DNA from: Actinomycetota bacterium
GTDB lineage: Bacteria > Actinomycetota > Acidimicrobiia > Acidimicrobiales > JAJPHE01
Direction of reading: 5' to 3'
DNA: 64,000 nucleotides
NCBI GenBank assembly: GCA_021325435.1
Contig: JAJPHE010000129.1
Span: 1 to 64,000 of the forward strand
The notes below the pieces were generated by a model that saw only the letters and a list, made by a program, of their open reading frames with translations, was not told where the DNA came from and made no database searches. Shown piece after piece: positions 43,946 to 53,008 of the stretch. How positions within the stretch are numbered: the first letter of the stretch is position 1; every line of letters starts with the position of its first letter. A program made the translations under genes and the position numbers.

Positions 43946-45066
43946 CCTTCGACGCCCGCGCCGCCCGTGTCGCCCGGTCCGAGAGGGTGCGGGCGCGCAT
44001 GCGCGAGACGGGAGTCGAAGCCCTCCTGCTCTCGCTCGGGGCCGACCTGCCGTGGCTGTCGGGCTACGAGGCCATGCCCCTGGAACGGTTGACGATGCTG
44101 GTGCTGCCGGCCGACGGCGAGGCCACCATGGTCGTTCCCCGGCTCGAGGCGCCCCGAGTCCCCGAAGACGCCGACCTGTTCCGCCTGCGTCCCTGGGAGG
44201 AGACCGAGGACCCCGTCGCCGTGGTGGCCGGCCTGGTCGGATCGCGGACCCGCCTGGCCGTTTCGGACCGGGCGTGGTCGGCTCACCTGCTCGCCCTGCA
44301 GGCGGAGCTGCCCCGGGCCCGGTGGTCGGCGGCGTCGTCGGTGACCTCCGAGCTGCGGGCCGTGAAGGACCCGGCCGAGGTGGCTGCCCTGCGGGCGGCG
44401 GCCCGGGCGGCCGACCGGGTGGCGGCCCAGCTCCAGGCGGGGGACCTGCCCCTCGTGGGGCGGACCGAGGCCGAGGTGTCGCGGGAGCTCGGGGACCGTC
44501 TGAAGGCCGAGGGGCACAGCCGGGTCAACTTCGCCATCGTCGGCAGCGGGCCGAACTCGGCCAGCCCCCATCACGAGCCGGGCCCCCGGGTCATCGGGGA
44601 AGGCGAGGTGGTGGTGTGTGACTTCGGGGGCGTGCTGGCCATCGACGACGGCCCCGGATACTGCTCGGACATCACCCGCACGGTCGTGACCGGGGACCCG
44701 TCGGCGGAGGTGTCGGAGCTTTACGCCGTGCTGCACGAGGCCCAGTCCCGCGGGGTGGGGGCCGCCGTGGTCGGCCGCCCCTGCTCATCGGTCGATGCCG
44801 CCGCCCGCTCGGTGATCGACGCCGCCGGCCTGGGCGAGTGGTTCATCCACCGCACCGGGCACGGCATCGGCCTGGAGGAGCACGAGGATCCCTATCTGGT
44901 GGAGGGCAACGACGCCCCCCTCGCCGCCGGCCACGCCTTCTCGGTCGAGCCCGGCATATACCTAGCCGGCCGGTTCGGGGCCCGACTGGAGGACATCGTG
45001 GTGGCCACGGCGTCCGGCCCCGAGGCTCTCAACGTGGCCGACCACCACCTGGCCGTCGTCGGCTAA
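43942..45066 (+). CDS. M24 family metallopeptidase (Xaa-Pro peptidase-like)
   Basis: A 374-residue creatinase/prolidase-fold peptidase. The N-terminal domain has LLLSLGADLPWLSGYEA; the catalytic pita-bread domain has the metal ligands in VVCDFGGVL, CSDITRTVV, HRTGHGIGLEEHEDPY, FSVEPGIYL and ARLEDIVV. Members remove residues next to proline. GTG 43942 overlaps the LipA stop as GTGA, which sets the start and puts it in the lipoate operon by position. Confidence 0.88.
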   Translation: MTFDARAARVARSERVRARMRETGVEALLLSLGADLPWLSGYEAMPLERLTMLVLPADGEATMVVPRLEAPRVPEDADLFRLRPWEETEDPVAVVAGLVGSRTRLAVSDRAWSAHLLALQAELPRARWSAASSVTSELRAVKDPAEVAALRAAARAADRVAAQLQAGDLPLVGRTEAEVSRELGDRLKAEGHSRVNFAIVGSGPNSASPHHEPGPRVIGEGEVVVCDFGGVLAIDDGPGYCSDITRTVVTGDPSAEVSELYAVLHEAQSRGVGAAVVGRPCSSVDAAARSVIDAAGLGEWFIHRTGHGIGLEEHEDPYLVEGNDAPLAAGHAFSVEPGIYLAGRFGARLEDIVVATASGPEALNVADHHLAVVG

Positions 45067-45126
45067 CAGACGGACTGGCGAACGGAAAGGTGGGATCGGG
45101 GCTGCCTCGGCTATCTTTCCGGCCGT

Positions 45127-45144
45127 CAACGCCTAATGACGTTG
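45127..45144. promoter_or_regulatory. Inverted repeat upstream of small HTH gene
   Basis: CAACG, eight bases, CGTTG, 20 bases before the start of the 84-residue HTH protein. It could be an operator, perhaps an autoregulatory one. The arms are short, so this is weak. Confidence 0.25.
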
Positions 45145-45164
45145 CGGGTGGCGGGGTGGTGGGG

Positions 45165-45419
45165 ATGGACACGCAGGACCCGGCAGGTCTGGTTCGAGCG
45201 GCGGCCGGCGACGGGCCCGATCGCGGCCTCGAAGCGGTGAAGCACCTGCGCAAGCTGGTGGACGACTGGGAGGAAGAGCAGGTCCGTCGGGCCCGGCTGG
45301 CCGGGTGGAGCTGGGCGGACATCGCCGCCCGGCTGGGTCGGCACCGCCAGGCGGTGCACCGCGAGTACGCCTCGAGGAACATGCCGACCGGTCCGGCGGG
45401 GGGCGCAAGCCAGGGCTGA
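45165..45419 (+). CDS. Small helix-turn-helix protein
   Basis: An 84-residue protein. Residues 25-45 form an acidic-basic helix (HLRKLVDDWEEEQVRRAR), then WSWADIAARLGRHRQAVHREY, a clear helix-turn-helix of the homeodomain-like or sigma-region-4-like type. Such short proteins are frequent in actinobacteria, sometimes next to Clp chaperone genes. A GGTGGGG stretch precedes ATG 45165. Targets are unknown. It converges on metH. Confidence 0.72.
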   Translation: MDTQDPAGLVRAAAGDGPDRGLEAVKHLRKLVDDWEEEQVRRARLAGWSWADIAARLGRHRQAVHREYASRNMPTGPAGGASQG

Positions 45420-45425
45420 TGCCCC

Positions 45426-48400
45426 TCAGCGGGCGACGAAGTACTTGGCCTGCGGGTGGTGGCAGATGATGGCCAGAGTGGTCTGCTCGGGGTGGAGCTG
45501 AAAGCCCTCGCTCACCTCCACGCCGATCCGCTCGCCTTCGAGCAGCTCGACGACCTTGGCGTTGTCCTCCAGGTCGGGGCAGGCGGGGTAGCCCCACGAG
45601 TAACGGCCGCCCCGGTACTGCTGCCGGAACAGGCCGCCCAGGCTCGGACCGTCCTCTTCGGCGAAGCCCCACTCCTCACGGATGCGGCGGTGCCAGTACT
45701 CGGCCAGCGCCTCGGCCATCTCCACCCCGAGGCCGTGCAGGCGTAGGTAGTCGGTGTACTTGTTATCGGCGAACAGGCGGGCGGTCGCCTCCGACACGGC
45801 CGAGCCCATGGTGACGAGATGGAAGGCGGCCCAGTCGCCGTCGCCCGACGAGGTGGAGCGGAAGAAATCGGCGATGCAGAGGAACGGCTCCTTGTTCTGG
45901 CGGGGGAAGGTGAACCGGAGGCGCTCGGCTGTGCGCGACTCGTCCTTCCAGATGATGAGGTCGTTGCCTTCCGAGTTGGCCGCGAAGTACCCGTAGGCCA
46001 CCTGGGGGACGAGCACCCCCGACGCCTTGGCCCGGGCCAGCTCTCCCCGCAGCGTTGCCCGCAGGCGCTCCTTGAACTCGGCGTCGGACTCGCCGCCCTC
46101 GGGGCGGAACTGCCACTGGTTGCGGAACAGGGCGGTCTCGTTGAGGTAGGCGGCGATGTCGTCGATCGGTATGCCCTTGACCACCCTGGTGCCGACGAAG
46201 GGCGGTTCGAAGAGCGGGTTGTCGGCGGCGACGCTGGGTGAGCGGTCGGGGACCTCGGCGGTGGCCGCGGCGGCGGCGTCGAGCTCGCTCTTGCGCGGGG
46301 GCATGACCCGCTCGGACAGCTTGCGCCCGAACTCGGGGTCGTCCTCTCCGCTGCGCTTCAGCTCCATCAGCCGGTCCATGGTGCGCAGACCCTCGAACGC
46401 GTCCTTTCCGTAGAAGACGCGGCCGTCGTACACCTGACGCAGGTCGCGCTCGACATAGGTCCGGGTCAGGGCGGCTCCGCCGAGGAGCACCGGAAGGTGG
46501 GACAGACCCCGCTGGTTCAGCTCGTCGAGGTTCTCGCGCATGATCAGCGTGCTCTTCACCAGCAGGCCGCTCATGCCGAGGGCGTCCGCTCCGACCTCCT
46601 CCACCTTGGCCAGCATGTCGGAGAGGGGGACCTTGATCCCGAGGTTGTGCACCTCGTAGCCGTTGTTGGTGAGGATGATGTCGACCAGGTTCTTGCCGAT
46701 GTCGTGGACGTCACCCTTGACGGTGGCCAGAACGACCCGGCCCTTGCCGCCCTGGTCGGTCTTCTCCATGTGAGGTTCGAGGTGGGCCACGGCCGTTTTC
46801 ATGGTCTCGGCCGACTGCAGCACGAAGGGCAGCTGCATCTCCCCGCTGGCGAACAGGTCGCCCACCACCTTCATGCCGGCGAGGAGGATGTCGTTGACCA
46901 CCGCCAGGGCGGGCATGCCTTGGGCCAGAGCCTCGTCGAGGTCGGCCTCCAGCCCGTTGCGGTCACCGTCCACGATGCGGGCCTTGAGCCGCTCCTCGAC
47001 CGGCCAGCCGCTGCGATCCTCCACCGGTCCCTGGCTGCTGGCCACGTCGGCGAAGACCTCGAGCAGCTCGGTCAGCGGGTCGTAGCCGGGCCGGCGGCGG
47101 TCGTAGATGAGATCGAGGCAGACCTCGCGCTGGTGCTCGTCGATCCGGTTCAGGGGCAGGATCCGCCCGGCGTGGACGATGGCCGAATCCAGCCCGGCCT
47201 GCAGGCACTCGTGAAGGAAGACCGAGTTGAGGACGTGGCGGATCGCCGGCTTGAACCCGAACGAGGCGTTGGAGAGCCCGAGGGTGGTGAACACCCCGGG
47301 CAGCTCCGACTTGATCAGGCGGATGCCCTCGATCGTCTCGGCGCCGTCCTTGCGCGACTCCTCCATGCCGGTGGAGAGGGTCAGGGCCAACGGATCGAAA
47401 AGGAGATCCTCAGGGCGCAGCCCGTAGCGCTCGACGGCGATGTCGCGGATCCGCCGGGCGACGTCGAGCTTCCAAGCGGCGGTCCGGGCCTGGCCGGTCT
47501 CGTCGATGCAGGTGCAGACCACGGCGGCCCCGTATTCGCGGGCCAGGCGCAGGAACCGGTCGAGGCGGGTGCCCTCGCCGTCGCCGTCCTCGAGGTTCAC
47601 CGAGTTAAGAACCGGCCGGCCGCCGATCCAGGCCAACCCGGCCTCGATCACCTCCGCCTCGGTTGAGTCGAGCACGAGGGGGGCGCTCGCCGAGGTGGCC
47701 AGCCGGCGGGCGGCCTCGGTCATGTCGGCCACGCCGTCGGCTCCCGTGTAGTCGACGCAGAGGTCGAGCATGTGGGCGCCCTCGCGGATCTGCTCGCGGG
47801 CGATGCGCTCGCAGCCCTCCCAGTCCCCCGACAGCATCGCCTCGCGGAACGCCTTGGAGCCGTTGGCGTTGGTCCGCTCCCCGATCATCAGGAACGACGT
47901 CTCCTGGCGGAAGGGGACCGGGGAGTAGAGCGAGGAAGCCCCCGGCTCGGGATGGGGCTGCCGAGCGGCCGGCTCCAGCTCGGCGCAGGCGTCCACCACC
48001 GCCCGCAGGTGCTCGGGCGTGGTGCCACAGCATCCGCCGACGACCGACACGCCCAGGGTGCGGACGAACTCGGCGTGGTGGCGGGCCAGCTGCTCGGGGG
48101 TCAGGTCGTAGTGCGTCCTGCCCTCGACGACCGAGGGGAGACCGGCGTTGGGCAAGGCCGAGATCGGCACGGGGGAGTGCTGCGACAGGTAGCGGAGGTG
48201 TTCGGCCATCTCGACCGGACCGGTGGCGCAGTTGAGGCCGAGGACGTCGGGCTGGAGCGCCCCGAGGGAGGTCAGGGCGGCCCCGATCTCCGAGCCCAGG
48301 AGCATGCGCCCCGTCGTCTCCATGGTGACCTGCACCTGCAGGGGCACCGTCCGCCCGGCGGCGGCCATGGCCCGGCGGCAGGCGGTCACCGCCGCCTTTC

Positions 48401-48908
48401 CCTGCAGCAGGTCGTACACGGTCTCGACGATGAGCAGGTCGACCCCGCCCTCCAGCAGGGCCCGGGCCTGCACCTCGTAGGCATCGCGCAGGTCGGCGAA
48501 GGAGATGTGGCCGAGGGACGGCAGCTTGGTGCCCGGCCCCATCGAACCGGCCACCCAACGGGGTCGCTCGGGTGTCGAGTAGCCCGACGCCACCTCCTTG
48601 GCCAACCGGGCCGCGGCCAGGTTGATCTCCTCGGCCCGCTCGGCGATGCCGTACTCGGAGAGCACCGGGGCGAAGGCCCCGAAGGTGTCGGTCTCGATGA
48701 CGTCGACGCCCACCTCCAGGAAGGAGGTGTGCAGGTCGGCCACCACGTCGGGCCGGGTCACCACGAGCATCTCGTTGCAGCCCTCCAGCGACGGGCCGCC
48801 GAAGTCGTCGGCGCTCAGGGCGCGCAGCTGCAGGTTGGTGCCGGTGGCGCCGTCGAAGACGACGACGCGGTTCTGCACAGCCTCTAGGTAGTCGCCCATG
48901 CCGGCCAC
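45426..48908 (-). CDS. metH: Cobalamin-dependent methionine synthase
   Basis: A 1160-residue enzyme that methylates homocysteine from methyl-tetrahydrofolate via cobalamin. Four modules in order: homocysteine domain with zinc ligands Cys227, Cys293, Cys294 (GLNCATGP, GGCCGTTPEH); pterin domain from about 335 (SFLMIGERTNANGSKAF); cobalamin domain with His735 in GDVHDIGKNLV; and the AdoMet reactivation domain at about 905-1160. Start is GTG 48908 or ATG 48899. The 85-base divergent gap is too short for a cobalamin riboswitch, and I see no such motif. Confidence 0.96.
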   Translation of the reverse strand: MAGMGDYLEAVQNRVVVFDGATGTNLQLRALSADDFGGPSLEGCNEMLVVTRPDVVADLHTSFLEVGVDVIETDTFGAFAPVLSEYGIAERAEEINLAAARLAKEVASGYSTPERPRWVAGSMGPGTKLPSLGHISFADLRDAYEVQARALLEGGVDLLIVETVYDLLQGKAAVTACRRAMAAAGRTVPLQVQVTMETTGRMLLGSEIGAALTSLGALQPDVLGLNCATGPVEMAEHLRYLSQHSPVPISALPNAGLPSVVEGRTHYDLTPEQLARHHAEFVRTLGVSVVGGCCGTTPEHLRAVVDACAELEPAARQPHPEPGASSLYSPVPFRQETSFLMIGERTNANGSKAFREAMLSGDWEGCERIAREQIREGAHMLDLCVDYTGADGVADMTEAARRLATSASAPLVLDSTEAEVIEAGLAWIGGRPVLNSVNLEDGDGEGTRLDRFLRLAREYGAAVVCTCIDETGQARTAAWKLDVARRIRDIAVERYGLRPEDLLFDPLALTLSTGMEESRKDGAETIEGIRLIKSELPGVFTTLGLSNASFGFKPAIRHVLNSVFLHECLQAGLDSAIVHAGRILPLNRIDEHQREVCLDLIYDRRRPGYDPLTELLEVFADVASSQGPVEDRSGWPVEERLKARIVDGDRNGLEADLDEALAQGMPALAVVNDILLAGMKVVGDLFASGEMQLPFVLQSAETMKTAVAHLEPHMEKTDQGGKGRVVLATVKGDVHDIGKNLVDIILTNNGYEVHNLGIKVPLSDMLAKVEEVGADALGMSGLLVKSTLIMRENLDELNQRGLSHLPVLLGGAALTRTYVERDLRQVYDGRVFYGKDAFEGLRTMDRLMELKRSGEDDPEFGRKLSERVMPPRKSELDAAAAATAEVPDRSPSVAADNPLFEPPFVGTRVVKGIPIDDIAAYLNETALFRNQWQFRPEGGESDAEFKERLRATLRGELARAKASGVLVPQVAYGYFAANSEGNDLIIWKDESRTAERLRFTFPRQNKEPFLCIADFFRSTSSGDGDWAAFHLVTMGSAVSEATARLFADNKYTDYLRLHGLGVEMAEALAEYWHRRIREEWGFAEEDGPSLGGLFRQQYRGGRYSWGYPACPDLEDNAKVVELLEGERIGVEVSEGFQLHPEQTTLAIICHHPQAKYFVAR

Positions 48909-48993
48909 CAGGCTACTGAGCGACGGTCGGGCCTCAGACCGGATAAGCGGTCGGCGGCCCGGCCCATGGGGCCGGATTAGGTTGGCCGGTGCC

Positions 48994-49536
48994 GTGAAGA
49001 TCTACACCAAGAAGGGTGACGACGGGACCACTGGGCGCCTCTACGGCGGCCGGGTCCGTAAGGACGCTCCGTCGATCGAGGCCAACGGAGCCGTCGACGA
49101 GGCGCAGGCCGCCCTCGGTATGGCCCGGGCCGAGGTGGAGCGGGGGTCGGAGATCGACGAGATGCTCGTGGGCATCGAGCGCGACCTCTACGTGCTCATG
49201 GCCGAGGTGGCCACGGACGAGGCCAACCGCCGAAAGCTGGAGCCCGGGCGCACGCTGGTGACCTCCGACATGGTGGCCGCCCTCGAGGTGCTGATCGACG
49301 AGCTGGGGACCCGTTTCGAGATGCCGACCGAGTTCGTCGTCCCCGGCGGCAACCGAGTCGCCGCCTGCCTCGACCTGGCCCGCACCGTCACCAGGCGGGC
49401 GGAGCGCAGCGCCCTCGCCGCCAGTGTCGACGGCTCGTTCGTGGTGCCGTACCTGAACCGCCTCTCCGACCTGTTGTGGACCATGGCCCGCTGGCAGGAG
49501 GGCGACTCCCTGCCCGCCCGGACCGGAAAGCGATGA
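48994..49536 (+). CDS. Cob(I)yrinic acid a,c-diamide adenosyltransferase, PduO type
   Basis: A 180-residue ATR that makes adenosylcobalamin. VKIYTKKGDDGTTGRLYGGRV at the start is the ATP-binding N-terminal motif; VPGGNRVAACLDLARTVTRRAER and LNRLSDLLWTMAR are the others. GTG 48994 gives this exact opening, so the longer frame is rejected. The product is needed by the acyl-CoA mutase at 54989; metH uses methylcobalamin. It is coupled to the leucyl aminopeptidase by an ATGA overlap. Confidence 0.93.
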   Translation: MKIYTKKGDDGTTGRLYGGRVRKDAPSIEANGAVDEAQAALGMARAEVERGSEIDEMLVGIERDLYVLMAEVATDEANRRKLEPGRTLVTSDMVAALEVLIDELGTRFEMPTEFVVPGGNRVAACLDLARTVTRRAERSALAASVDGSFVVPYLNRLSDLLWTMARWQEGDSLPARTGKR

Positions 49537-51041
49537 CCTTGACCACCTCGACGACCGCCACCTCGACGTCCTCCACCTCGACGTCCTCGACCCTGCGCAC
49601 CTTGATCCAGCTCGACGCCGCCGCCCGGCCCCCGGCCGACGCCGAGCTCCTCGGGCTCGGAGTCCATCCCGGTGGCAAGGTCGCCCGGTCGGTCGCCGGC
49701 GTCGACGTCGACCCCCGATGGCTGGGCCTGCGCGGCTTCGACGGCAAGGTCGGAGAGGTGATCGCCCTGCCGACCGCCGACGCCCCGGCCGTGGTCGCCG
49801 TGGGCCTGGGGCCAGCGGATCGCCTCGACGCCGACGGGCTCCGCCGGGCGGCCGCCGCCTTCGTGCGGGCGTCCGGACGGGCCAGGACCGTCGCCCTGGC
49901 GCTGGGCGGCCTCCCCCGCCAGGACCCGGCCGCCGGCGCCCAAGCGGTCGCCGAGGGCGCCTCGCTCGCCGCCTACCGCTTCTCGACCTACAAGGACGAA
50001 GACGGGGCCCGGCGGCGACCGGACCGGCTGGTGTTGGTGGGCCCCAAGCCCCGCGAGCTGGCGGCCGGATTGAACCGCGGGCGGGTCATCGCCTCGGCCG
50101 TCGCGCTCGCCCGCGACCTGGTGAACACGCCCGCCGCCGACATGACGCCCGGGCGGCTGGCCGCGGTGGCGGCCGAGGTGGCCGAGAGCGCCGGGCTCTC
50201 CGTCACCGTCCTCGACGAGCACGCCATCGAGTCGGAGCGGCTGGGTGGTCTGGCCGGCGTCGCCCGGGGCTCGGCCGAGCCGGCCCGTCTCATCCGGTTG
50301 GCCTACGAGCCCGACGGCCACCAGCGGACCATCGCCCTCGTCGGCAAGGGGATCACCTTCGACAGCGGGGGGCTGTCGCTCAAGTCGGCCGACGGCATGA
50401 TGACGATGAAGACCGACATGAGCGGCGCCGCCGCCGTGCTGGCGGCCATGGCCGCCCTGCGTGACCTCGGGGTGAGAACCAGGGTCCTCGGGTTCGTGCC
50501 GGCGACGGAGAACATGCCGGGTGGGCGAGCCATCAAACCGGGTGACGTGTTGCGAGCCCGCAACGGCAAGACGATCGAGGTCCTCAACACCGACGCCGAA
50601 GGCCGCCTGGTGCTGGCCGACGGTCTGTCGCTGGCCGTCGAAGAAGGCCCTGACGCCATCGTCGACCTCGCCACCCTGACCGGGGCGGTGGTGACCGCCC
50701 TCGGGCGGCGCATCGCCGGTCTGATGGGCAACGACGACGAGTTCACCGGCGAGGTGCAGGCGGCGGCGGCCCGGGCCGGCGAGAAGGTATGGGTCCTTCC
50801 GCTACCGGAGGAGTACCGCAAGGACATCGACTCCGAGGTCGCCGACATCAAGAACATCGGCGCGCCAGGGCAGGCGGGCACCCTGATCGCCGGGCTGTTC
50901 CTGAAGGAGTTCGTCGGCGACGTGCCCTGGGCCCATCTGGACATCGCCGGCACCGCCCGGTCCGATGCCGACGACGGCTACATCACCAAGGGTGGCACCG
51001 GTTTCGGTGTCCGCACCCTCATCGAGCTGCTGGGGGACTGA
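49533..51041 (+). CDS. pepA: Leucyl aminopeptidase (M17)
   Basis: A 502-residue cytosolic aminopeptidase. The catalytic domain has the metal ligands in GKGITFDSGGLSLK, MKTDMSG and the signature NTDAEGRLVLADGL. ATG 49533 overlaps the ATR stop. The first 18 residues are almost all Thr and Ser and are encoded by repeats (see 49544-49583). The N-terminal domain is diverged, as usual for this family. Confidence 0.93.
   Translation: MTLTTSTTATSTSSTSTSSTLRTLIQLDAAARPPADAELLGLGVHPGGKVARSVAGVDVDPRWLGLRGFDGKVGEVIALPTADAPAVVAVGLGPADRLDADGLRRAAAAFVRASGRARTVALALGGLPRQDPAAGAQAVAEGASLAAYRFSTYKDEDGARRRPDRLVLVGPKPRELAAGLNRGRVIASAVALARDLVNTPAADMTPGRLAAVAAEVAESAGLSVTVLDEHAIESERLGGLAGVARGSAEPARLIRLAYEPDGHQRTIALVGKGITFDSGGLSLKSADGMMTMKTDMSGAAAVLAAMAALRDLGVRTRVLGFVPATENMPGGRAIKPGDVLRARNGKTIEVLNTDAEGRLVLADGLSLAVEEGPDAIVDLATLTGAVVTALGRRIAGLMGNDDEFTGEVQAAAARAGEKVWVLPLPEEYRKDIDSEVADIKNIGAPGQAGTLIAGLFLKEFVGDVPWAHLDIAGTARSDADDGYITKGGTGFGVRTLIELLGD
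49544..49583 (+). repeat. 15-base tandem repeats at the start of pepA
   Basis: CACCTCGACG occurs at 49544, 49559 and 49574, an exact 15-base period. It encodes the Thr/Ser-rich N-terminus (TSTTA, TSTSS). Being in frame, copy-number changes would keep the gene open. Confidence 0.8.
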
Positions 51042-51044
51042 GGA

Positions 51045-51389
51045 TCAGGTCGTCTGTATGTAGACCGAGAGGTGGCCGATCCGCCCCGAGCTGTCGAGGT
51101 CGAACACGAGGGTCTCGGGGGTGTGCACGGTTCGGCCCTCCATCTCCACCGTCTCGCTGAGCTCCGCCATCACCACCTTGCCGTCGCCGCTGGCAACGAT
51201 CCGGTCGATCTCCATGCGGTAGCCGTGCAGCTCCGGCATCAGCCGGCGTAGGAACTCCACGTAGTCGCGGCGGCCCTGGTAGACGTCGCCGAACGGGCCG
51301 ATCCGCACCACGTCGTCGGCGAGGCAACCCTCGGCCGCGGGCCAATCCTGATCGGCCACGGCGGTGAGATAGCGCCGCACGACGTCCAC
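51045..51389 (-). CDS. SnoaL-like / NTF2-like protein
   Basis: A 114-residue protein with the cone-shaped NTF2 fold pattern: VVRRYLTAVADQDWPAAEGCLADDVVRIGP, then YQGRRDYVEFLRRLMPE. Members are small isomerases, hydrolases or ligand binders; no catalytic residues can be assigned. GTG 51389 starts it ten bases after the neighbouring minus-strand gene. It is tail to tail with pepA. Confidence 0.8.
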   Translation of the reverse strand: MDVVRRYLTAVADQDWPAAEGCLADDVVRIGPFGDVYQGRRDYVEFLRRLMPELHGYRMEIDRIVASGDGKVVMAELSETVEMEGRTVHTPETLVFDLDSSGRIGHLSVYIQTT

Positions 51390-51398
51390 ACCCCGACG

Positions 51399-52115
51399 CT
51401 ACTGCTGCCGGCCAGATCCTTGACGGGCCTCGGTCACCTCGTCGATCTCGGGGCTGATGGCACTCCTGGCGCCACCGGGGTGGGCGGCGGCCGCCGCTGA
51501 AGTGTGGCGGGCCCACGCCCATAGGGCGGCCTCGTGCGCCACGGCCGGGTGGTAGCGCCATCGCATGAGCTGTCGCTCCGTCGACTCCAGGTCTTCGCCC
51601 AGCTCGAGGAGGCTCAGGGCCAGCCGCCGCGACCGGCGCCGGCTGGCGTCGACGACGCCGGCGCCCGTGCAGGTCTGTTGCCATTCGGCGTGACGGGCCC
51701 GCAGGTCGGCGGGCAGACGCTCCACTTGCCGGCGGGGGAGCGGTGCCAGCTTCCGGCGGACCGACATCGTGCGCTCGTCGTCGAAGCGGGCGAGGTCGAA
51801 CCACACCAGCCGTTGCAGCGTCCGGGCGAAGGTCGCGCTGGTCCCCCGCCTCCGGCCGAGACCCAGGCGCCGGGCGGTCTGCTCGAGGGACAGGGTGAAT
51901 CCGCTCGGCGACTCCTCCAGGCCGGCGGCGAGCATGCGCATCAACCACGTGGCCGACGGCCCCAGCTCGCAGAGCCAGAAGGTCTCGACGTACCACGACC
52001 GGGGGTCGTGGCCCAGCTGGTCGATAACCGGGTCGGGCCAGGGCCGGACGCTCAGCTGGCCCCGAGACGGCAGCTTGTCGAGGGGCGGCGGAGGCCGTAG
52101 AGCTACGTTGGCCAT
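51399..52115 (-). CDS. Actinobacterial protein of unknown function, probable DNA-binding
   Basis: A 238-residue protein that I do not recognise. It has no membrane segments. The middle (TLSLEQTARRLGLG then TSATFARTLQRLVWF) looks like a winged-helix recognition region, and the rest is Arg-rich. I chose ATG 52115: a minus-strand TTGACG (52147-52152) and GATACT (52123-52128) are 18 bases apart and leave seven bases to that ATG, so a leaderless transcript would start there. The ATG at 52142 would lie inside the promoter. Confidence 0.68.
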   Translation of the reverse strand: MANVALRPPPPLDKLPSRGQLSVRPWPDPVIDQLGHDPRSWYVETFWLCELGPSATWLMRMLAAGLEESPSGFTLSLEQTARRLGLGRRRGTSATFARTLQRLVWFDLARFDDERTMSVRRKLAPLPRRQVERLPADLRARHAEWQQTCTGAGVVDASRRRSRRLALSLLELGEDLESTERQLMRWRYHPAVAHEAALWAWARHTSAAAAAHPGGARSAISPEIDEVTEARQGSGRQQ

Positions 52116-52122
52116 ACTTGAG

Positions 52123-52152
52123 AGTATCTCATGCAGTTTCATTAACCGTCAA
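52123..52152 (-). promoter_or_regulatory. Sigma-70-like promoter of the 51399-52115 gene
   Basis: On the minus strand TTGACG and GATACT are separated by 18 bases, the clearest -35/-10 pair I noticed in the window. The ATG follows seven bases after the -10. A palindrome ATACT-TGAG-AGTAT (52114-52127) overlaps the -10 and the start, suggesting a repressor site, possibly for self-control. Confidence 0.6.
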
Positions 52153-52189
52153 TGCCAAATGGCGTCAGATAGCGCGCGAAGCTGACTCG

Positions 52190-52996
52190 ATGGCTGAATC
52201 CTCCCCCGATGTGACTGAGGAGCTGCTGGAACAGGTCCAGGGCTGGCTGGCGGCTGCCGAGCGGATCGTCGCCCTGACCGGGGCGGGTATCTCGACCGAC
52301 TCGGGCATCCCCGACTACCGGGGGCCGCAGGGGGTCTGGACCAAGAACCCCGAGGCCGAGAAGATGGCGAGCCTCTCGCACTACCTCGAGGACCCCGAGG
52401 TCCGGAAGCTCTCGTGGCGCAACCGGCTCCGGTCCCCGGCCTGGGAGGCCCGCCCCAACGCCGGCCACCTGGCCCTCGTCGACCTCGAACGCTCTGGCCG
52501 CCTGCTGGCCCTGATCACCCAGAATGTCGACGGTCTCCACCTGCTGGCCGGGTCGTCGCCGGAGCGGGTGATCGAGATCCACGGGAACATGCGCTACGCC
52601 GTCTGCTGGTCCTGCGGTGACCGCCGCCCGATGGGCGAGGTCCTCGAGCGGGTCCGGGGCGGCGAGGAGGACCCGGCGTGCCGCCAGCCCGCCCCCGGGG
52701 GTGGTGAGTGTGGCGGCGTCATCAAGTCGGACACCATCTCTTTCGGACAGTCACTGGTGGCCGAGGACCTGGCCCGGGCCGAGCGGGCCGCCCTGGGCTG
52801 CGACCTTCTGCTGGCCGTCGGCTCCAGCCTCACCGTGCACCCGGCGGCCGGGGTCGTGCCCGTGGCCGCCAGCTCCGGCGCCCGGGTGGTGATCGTGAAC
52901 GCCGAGCCGACGCCCTATGACCGGCTGGCCGACGCCGTCATCCGGGGCTCGATCTCCGAGGTCTTGCCGACTCTGGTTGGCGCGTCCGCCGGCTGA
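52190..52996 (+). CDS. NAD-dependent protein deacylase (sirtuin)
   Basis: A 268-residue Sir2 protein that removes acyl groups from lysines using NAD. It has GAGISTDSGIPDYRG, TQNVDGLH, the catalytic His in EIHGN, and a zinc module with CWSC and two later cysteines (ACRQPAPGGGECGG). ISFGQSL and AVGSSLTVHPA are further NAD-site motifs. ATG 52190 fits the family start. The region may regulate acyl-CoA synthetases or metabolic enzymes, as sirtuins do elsewhere. Confidence 0.93.
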   Translation: MAESSPDVTEELLEQVQGWLAAAERIVALTGAGISTDSGIPDYRGPQGVWTKNPEAEKMASLSHYLEDPEVRKLSWRNRLRSPAWEARPNAGHLALVDLERSGRLLALITQNVDGLHLLAGSSPERVIEIHGNMRYAVCWSCGDRRPMGEVLERVRGGEEDPACRQPAPGGGECGGVIKSDTISFGQSLVAEDLARAERAALGCDLLLAVGSSLTVHPAAGVVPVAASSGARVVIVNAEPTPYDRLADAVIRGSISEVLPTLVGASAG

Positions 52997-53008
52997 GAGA
53001 CGGGAGTC

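Noticed and set aside
48909-48993. A cobalamin riboswitch for metH
   Set aside because: The divergent gap is only 85 bases and shows none of the conserved B12-box pattern.
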